Shown one piece after another: positions 15,254-17,154 of a DNA stretch of 17,154 bases. The stretch is from Chthonomonas sp035294165 (GTDB lineage: Bacteria; Armatimonadota; Chthonomonadetes; Chthonomonadales; Chthonomonadaceae). Made by a program: the position numbers and the translations under genes. The notes under the pieces are model-generated. The model ran no database searches and was not told the DNA's origin. It saw only the letters and a program-made list of their open reading frames with translations. Positions within the stretch are counted from its first letter, which is position 1. The number at the start of each line of letters is the position of its first letter. The stretch lies in contig NZ_DATGLN010000121.1 of NCBI RefSeq assembly GCF_035294165.1, positions 1 through 17,154 on the forward strand. The letters run 5' to 3'.

Positions 15254-15289
15254 CCCTATGATTATAGGGCGGGTTTTAGGCCCGCCCTA
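15254..15289 (-). promoter_or_regulatory. Candidate phoU promoter (-10) within overlapping inverted repeats
   Basis: On the minus strand a perfect TATAAT lies at 15266-15261, putting transcription start near 15254 and a leader of about 60 nt before phoU. I see no good -35. A perfect 9-bp inverted repeat, TAGGGCGGG (15265-15273) / CCCGCCCTA (15281-15289) with a 7-nt spacer, touches this -10. A second one, CCCTAT (15254-15259) / ATAGGG (15264-15269), overlaps it. They could be an operator, or a hairpin ending the pafA transcript, though no T-run follows the stem. Confidence 0.5.
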
Positions 15290-15318
15290 AGGGCTAAAGG
15301 TGTAGGCACAAGAAAACC

Positions 15319-16791
15319 TTACACGCCGCGCAAGAAGCGCATGGCCTCTTTCTCGTAGGTATGGAACGGATTCTTCAGGTCGAGCTGCCGATTGCGCTCG
15401 ATATAGATCGCATCCCAATCGATCACGTAGCGCAGCCCGGGATGTGCTAAAAGTTGCGCCACAATAAGCCCACGCCCATAGGCGCGTGTGTTTTCGGGCG
15501 GATTGGTCAGCGCCTCCTCCACCTGCTCATCGGTAACAAGGCGCCGCATCAGACCGGCCTGCTCCAAACCGTAGAACAGCCCCTCTTCCGGTGTTGCATT
15601 ATGATACTCCAAGTCGAGGCTCTGCATCACATCATCTTGCCAGCTTGCCCCGGTCTCCTCCATGTACTGCCGATAGAGCACAAACTTCGCAGCCCAGTCG
15701 AGCCGGTCGGCGGTCGAAAGCGGGTCCCGCTCCAGATCGTCCAAAATAGTTTCCCACTCTCTGAGCACGAGATCGGTTTGAGGGTCACGCCGATAAAGAT
15801 AGCGTTTCGCCGCATCAAGATAGCGACGTTGTAGGTCAATGGCCGAAATAGTGCGTCCGTTTCGTAAACGCACCATCCATTTCATGGTGGGATCGCGCGA
15901 GACCGAACGCAACGTCTCTAACGGATCGGCCACCTCCACATCCGGCGGAGCGATTCCGTCCTCAATGAGGTCGAGCACTAAACAGGTCGTGCCCACCTTT
16001 AACATGAGGGCATATTCGCTCATGTTGCTTTCACCGAAGAGCACATGCAGCCGATGCAGGTTTGAGTAGGAGTAGTAGCTATCCCATTTCGGATTGATGA
16101 TCGCTCGGTTGAAGCGGACGCGCGAGCTAATGGTCTTAACAATGTGATCGGCACGCTGCGAGAGCTGAAAATTGACCGTAGGGTCTATCTCTACCCCATA
16201 GAAGTTGGAGACCCAAACGTAGTCTACTTCGTGCTCGCTGAGGGTCATGATGTTGTTTTTGCTGGAGGGGCGGGTTAGCCGATGCCCGCCCACACGCCCC
16301 ACACCGGCAAAAATTTGGCGTGTTACCAGAAACGGCAAGAGGCTTGAGAGGGCATCGGTAAAGAAGCGGTCTTCAAGCTGCACCAGATAGTTTTCATGGC
16401 AGCCGAAGGTGTGCCCACCGAAGTGGTCTATGCTGTTGTTATGAAAGCTAACCACCGGGCTAAGCTGTAGGTCTTTTAACAGGCGGGAGAGCAGGATACG
16501 CCCGGCCCTGTCGTAGCGCACGAGGTCTAGCAGATCGCAGCATTCTGGGGTGGCATACTCCTCATGGCTACCGACGGCATCTATATAGAGGCGACCCCCG
16601 TTGCGCAGAAAGCCCCCGGCACGTGCCGGTTCAAAGGCGTAGTCACGCGCATGAAGGTCAATCAGCCCATAGCGCTTATCGTAGAAGGCATAGTCCTTTA
16701 CCTGTTCGACGATCTCTTCGGGTGTTCCAACCGAAGGATCGCGCACCATGCACCCGAACTCGGTTTCGATGCCAAAAATTCGTTTTTCCAT
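15319..16791 (-). CDS. pafA: Pup--protein ligase (PafA), divergent
   Basis: PafA uses ATP to join the C-terminal glutamate of Pup to target lysines, marking proteins for the bacterial proteasome. This 490-residue member has FGIETEFG (6-13, with E9 at the Mg-binding position), FLRNGGRLYIDAVGSHEEYA (61-80, with D71 at the catalytic Asp), NNSIDHFGGHTFGCHENYL (118-136), FLVTRQI (154-160), QLSQRADHI (209-217) and RLHVLFGESNMSEY (247-260). GSHEEYAT, the short gap before that block with no Dop loop, and the C-terminal VIDW...NPF favour PafA over the deamidase Dop. Two oddities: an insertion of about 30 residues before QLSQRADHI (172-205), and INPKWDSYYS where PafA and Dop normally have NTRDEPHAD. 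It starts 2 nt after the prcA stop, so it is translationally coupled to the proteasome gene. A Dop-like role is the alternative. Confidence 0.85.
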   Translation of the reverse strand: MEKRIFGIETEFGCMVRDPSVGTPEEIVEQVKDYAFYDKRYGLIDLHARDYAFEPARAGGFLRNGGRLYIDAVGSHEEYATPECCDLLDLVRYDRAGRILLSRLLKDLQLSPVVSFHNNSIDHFGGHTFGCHENYLVQLEDRFFTDALSSLLPFLVTRQIFAGVGRVGGHRLTRPSSKNNIMTLSEHEVDYVWVSNFYGVEIDPTVNFQLSQRADHIVKTISSRVRFNRAIINPKWDSYYSYSNLHRLHVLFGESNMSEYALMLKVGTTCLVLDLIEDGIAPPDVEVADPLETLRSVSRDPTMKWMVRLRNGRTISAIDLQRRYLDAAKRYLYRRDPQTDLVLREWETILDDLERDPLSTADRLDWAAKFVLYRQYMEETGASWQDDVMQSLDLEYHNATPEEGLFYGLEQAGLMRRLVTDEQVEEALTNPPENTRAYGRGLIVAQLLAHPGLRYVIDWDAIYIERNRQLDLKNPFHTYEKEAMRFLRGV

Positions 16792-16793
16792 TT

Positions 16794-17154
16794 TTAGCGA
16801 TACTCACGCAGTAAAGGCTCGAACTCCTTTTCAGAAAGCAAACGAAAACGGCTTTCTCGGCGCACATCACGTTCCAGCACAGCCGCCTCGACCACGCCGG
16901 TTTTCAGCTCGTCCCGCAGAAAGGCCCTTTCCGAGTCGGCCTCTTCGATAAGGCGAAACCGTTCGGCGTCTTCCTCTTCTTCCTCACGAGCTGTAATGCC
17001 GCGCCCGCCACGTAAGGCCTCTCGCATTCCGGCAGCCCAGGCGAGCAAAGCCCTCTCTAAGGCTTCGTGCAGGCTCTGTTCCGCGTCGGCTCCCTCAAGC
17101 CGTTCCAACATACGGTCTTCGGCGACCTGTGTGCCCGCGATAACGGCGATGTCC
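16794..17154 (-). CDS. prcA: Proteasome alpha subunit, C-terminal part
   Basis: This is the 3' end of a gene entering from the right edge; the frame stays open upstream of the internal ATG at 17111 (IAVIAGTQVAEDR), so that ATG is not the start. The last 40 or so residues, VVEAAVLERDVRRESRFRLL, match the PrcA C-terminal pattern LEVAVLDRxRPRRxFRR known from actinobacterial alpha subunits. The beta subunit does not end this way. Alpha subunits form the outer rings of the 20S core and gate entry of pupylated proteins. Between core and tail lies a very acidic linker (AREEEEEDAERFRLIEEADS). pafA follows after 2 nt, which strongly supports the call. About half of the gene or more is outside the window. 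Confidence 0.82.
   Translation of the reverse strand, partial: DIAVIAGTQVAEDRMLERLEGADAEQSLHEALERALLAWAAGMREALRGGRGITAREEEEEDAERFRLIEEADSERAFLRDELKTGVVEAAVLERDVRRESRFRLLSEKEFEPLLREYR

Overview
The window reads as part of a bacterial chromosome, about 17 kb, with dense long genes and moderately high GC. The host is a Gram-negative-type (diderm) bacterium: the first genes make and handle lipid A (LpxA, LpxB, an MsbA-like flippase, a DUF374 acyltransferase). The right end carries a bacterial 20S proteasome alpha subunit followed by a Pup ligase. Lipid A plus a Pup-proteasome excludes typical Actinobacteria and fits one of the few diderm phyla with this system. Armatimonadota (a Chthonomonas-like organism) is my best guess, but it is inferred from gene content and was not tested by a search.

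Layout. (1) Positions 1-4770, plus strand: lpxA (5' end outside the window), lpxB, msbA and a DUF374 lysophospholipid-acyltransferase-like gene, closely spaced or overlapping and probably one transcript. (2) 4771-9255: an intergenic region, a small orphan secreted protein, then a large secreted GH13 alpha-amylase-family protein behind an almost perfect sigma70-type promoter. A strong intrinsic terminator follows. (3) 9414-10802, minus strand: a secreted helical-repeat (TPR/HEAT-like) protein, convergent with the amylase. (4) 11020-13212, plus strand: a three-gene unit with one unrecognised 136-residue protein and two proteins each carrying two YbjQ (UPF0145)-like modules, four modules in all. 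Right behind it is hpnC, a squalene-synthase-family enzyme of hopanoid-type squalene synthesis. (5) 14165-14505: a non-coding convergent gap with direct and tandem repeats. (6) 14506-17154, minus strand: phoU, pafA and the 3' end of prcA. prcA and pafA are 2 nt apart; phoU has its own likely promoter overlapping nested inverted repeats.

How the genes work together. LpxA and LpxB perform the first and the disaccharide-forming steps of lipid A synthesis, MsbA would flip the product across the inner membrane, and the DUF374 protein is a candidate acyltransferase for the same pathway. HpnC adds another envelope-lipid function. PrcA and PafA belong to pupylation-dependent protein degradation. The amylase-family protein and the other signal-peptide proteins act outside the cytoplasm.

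The points most worth following are the four-module YbjQ operon with its unknown partner, a PafA whose usual conserved TRDEPHAD-type segment is replaced, a GH13 enzyme lacking the region IV histidine, a long insertion in LpxB, and a histidine-bearing external loop in MsbA.
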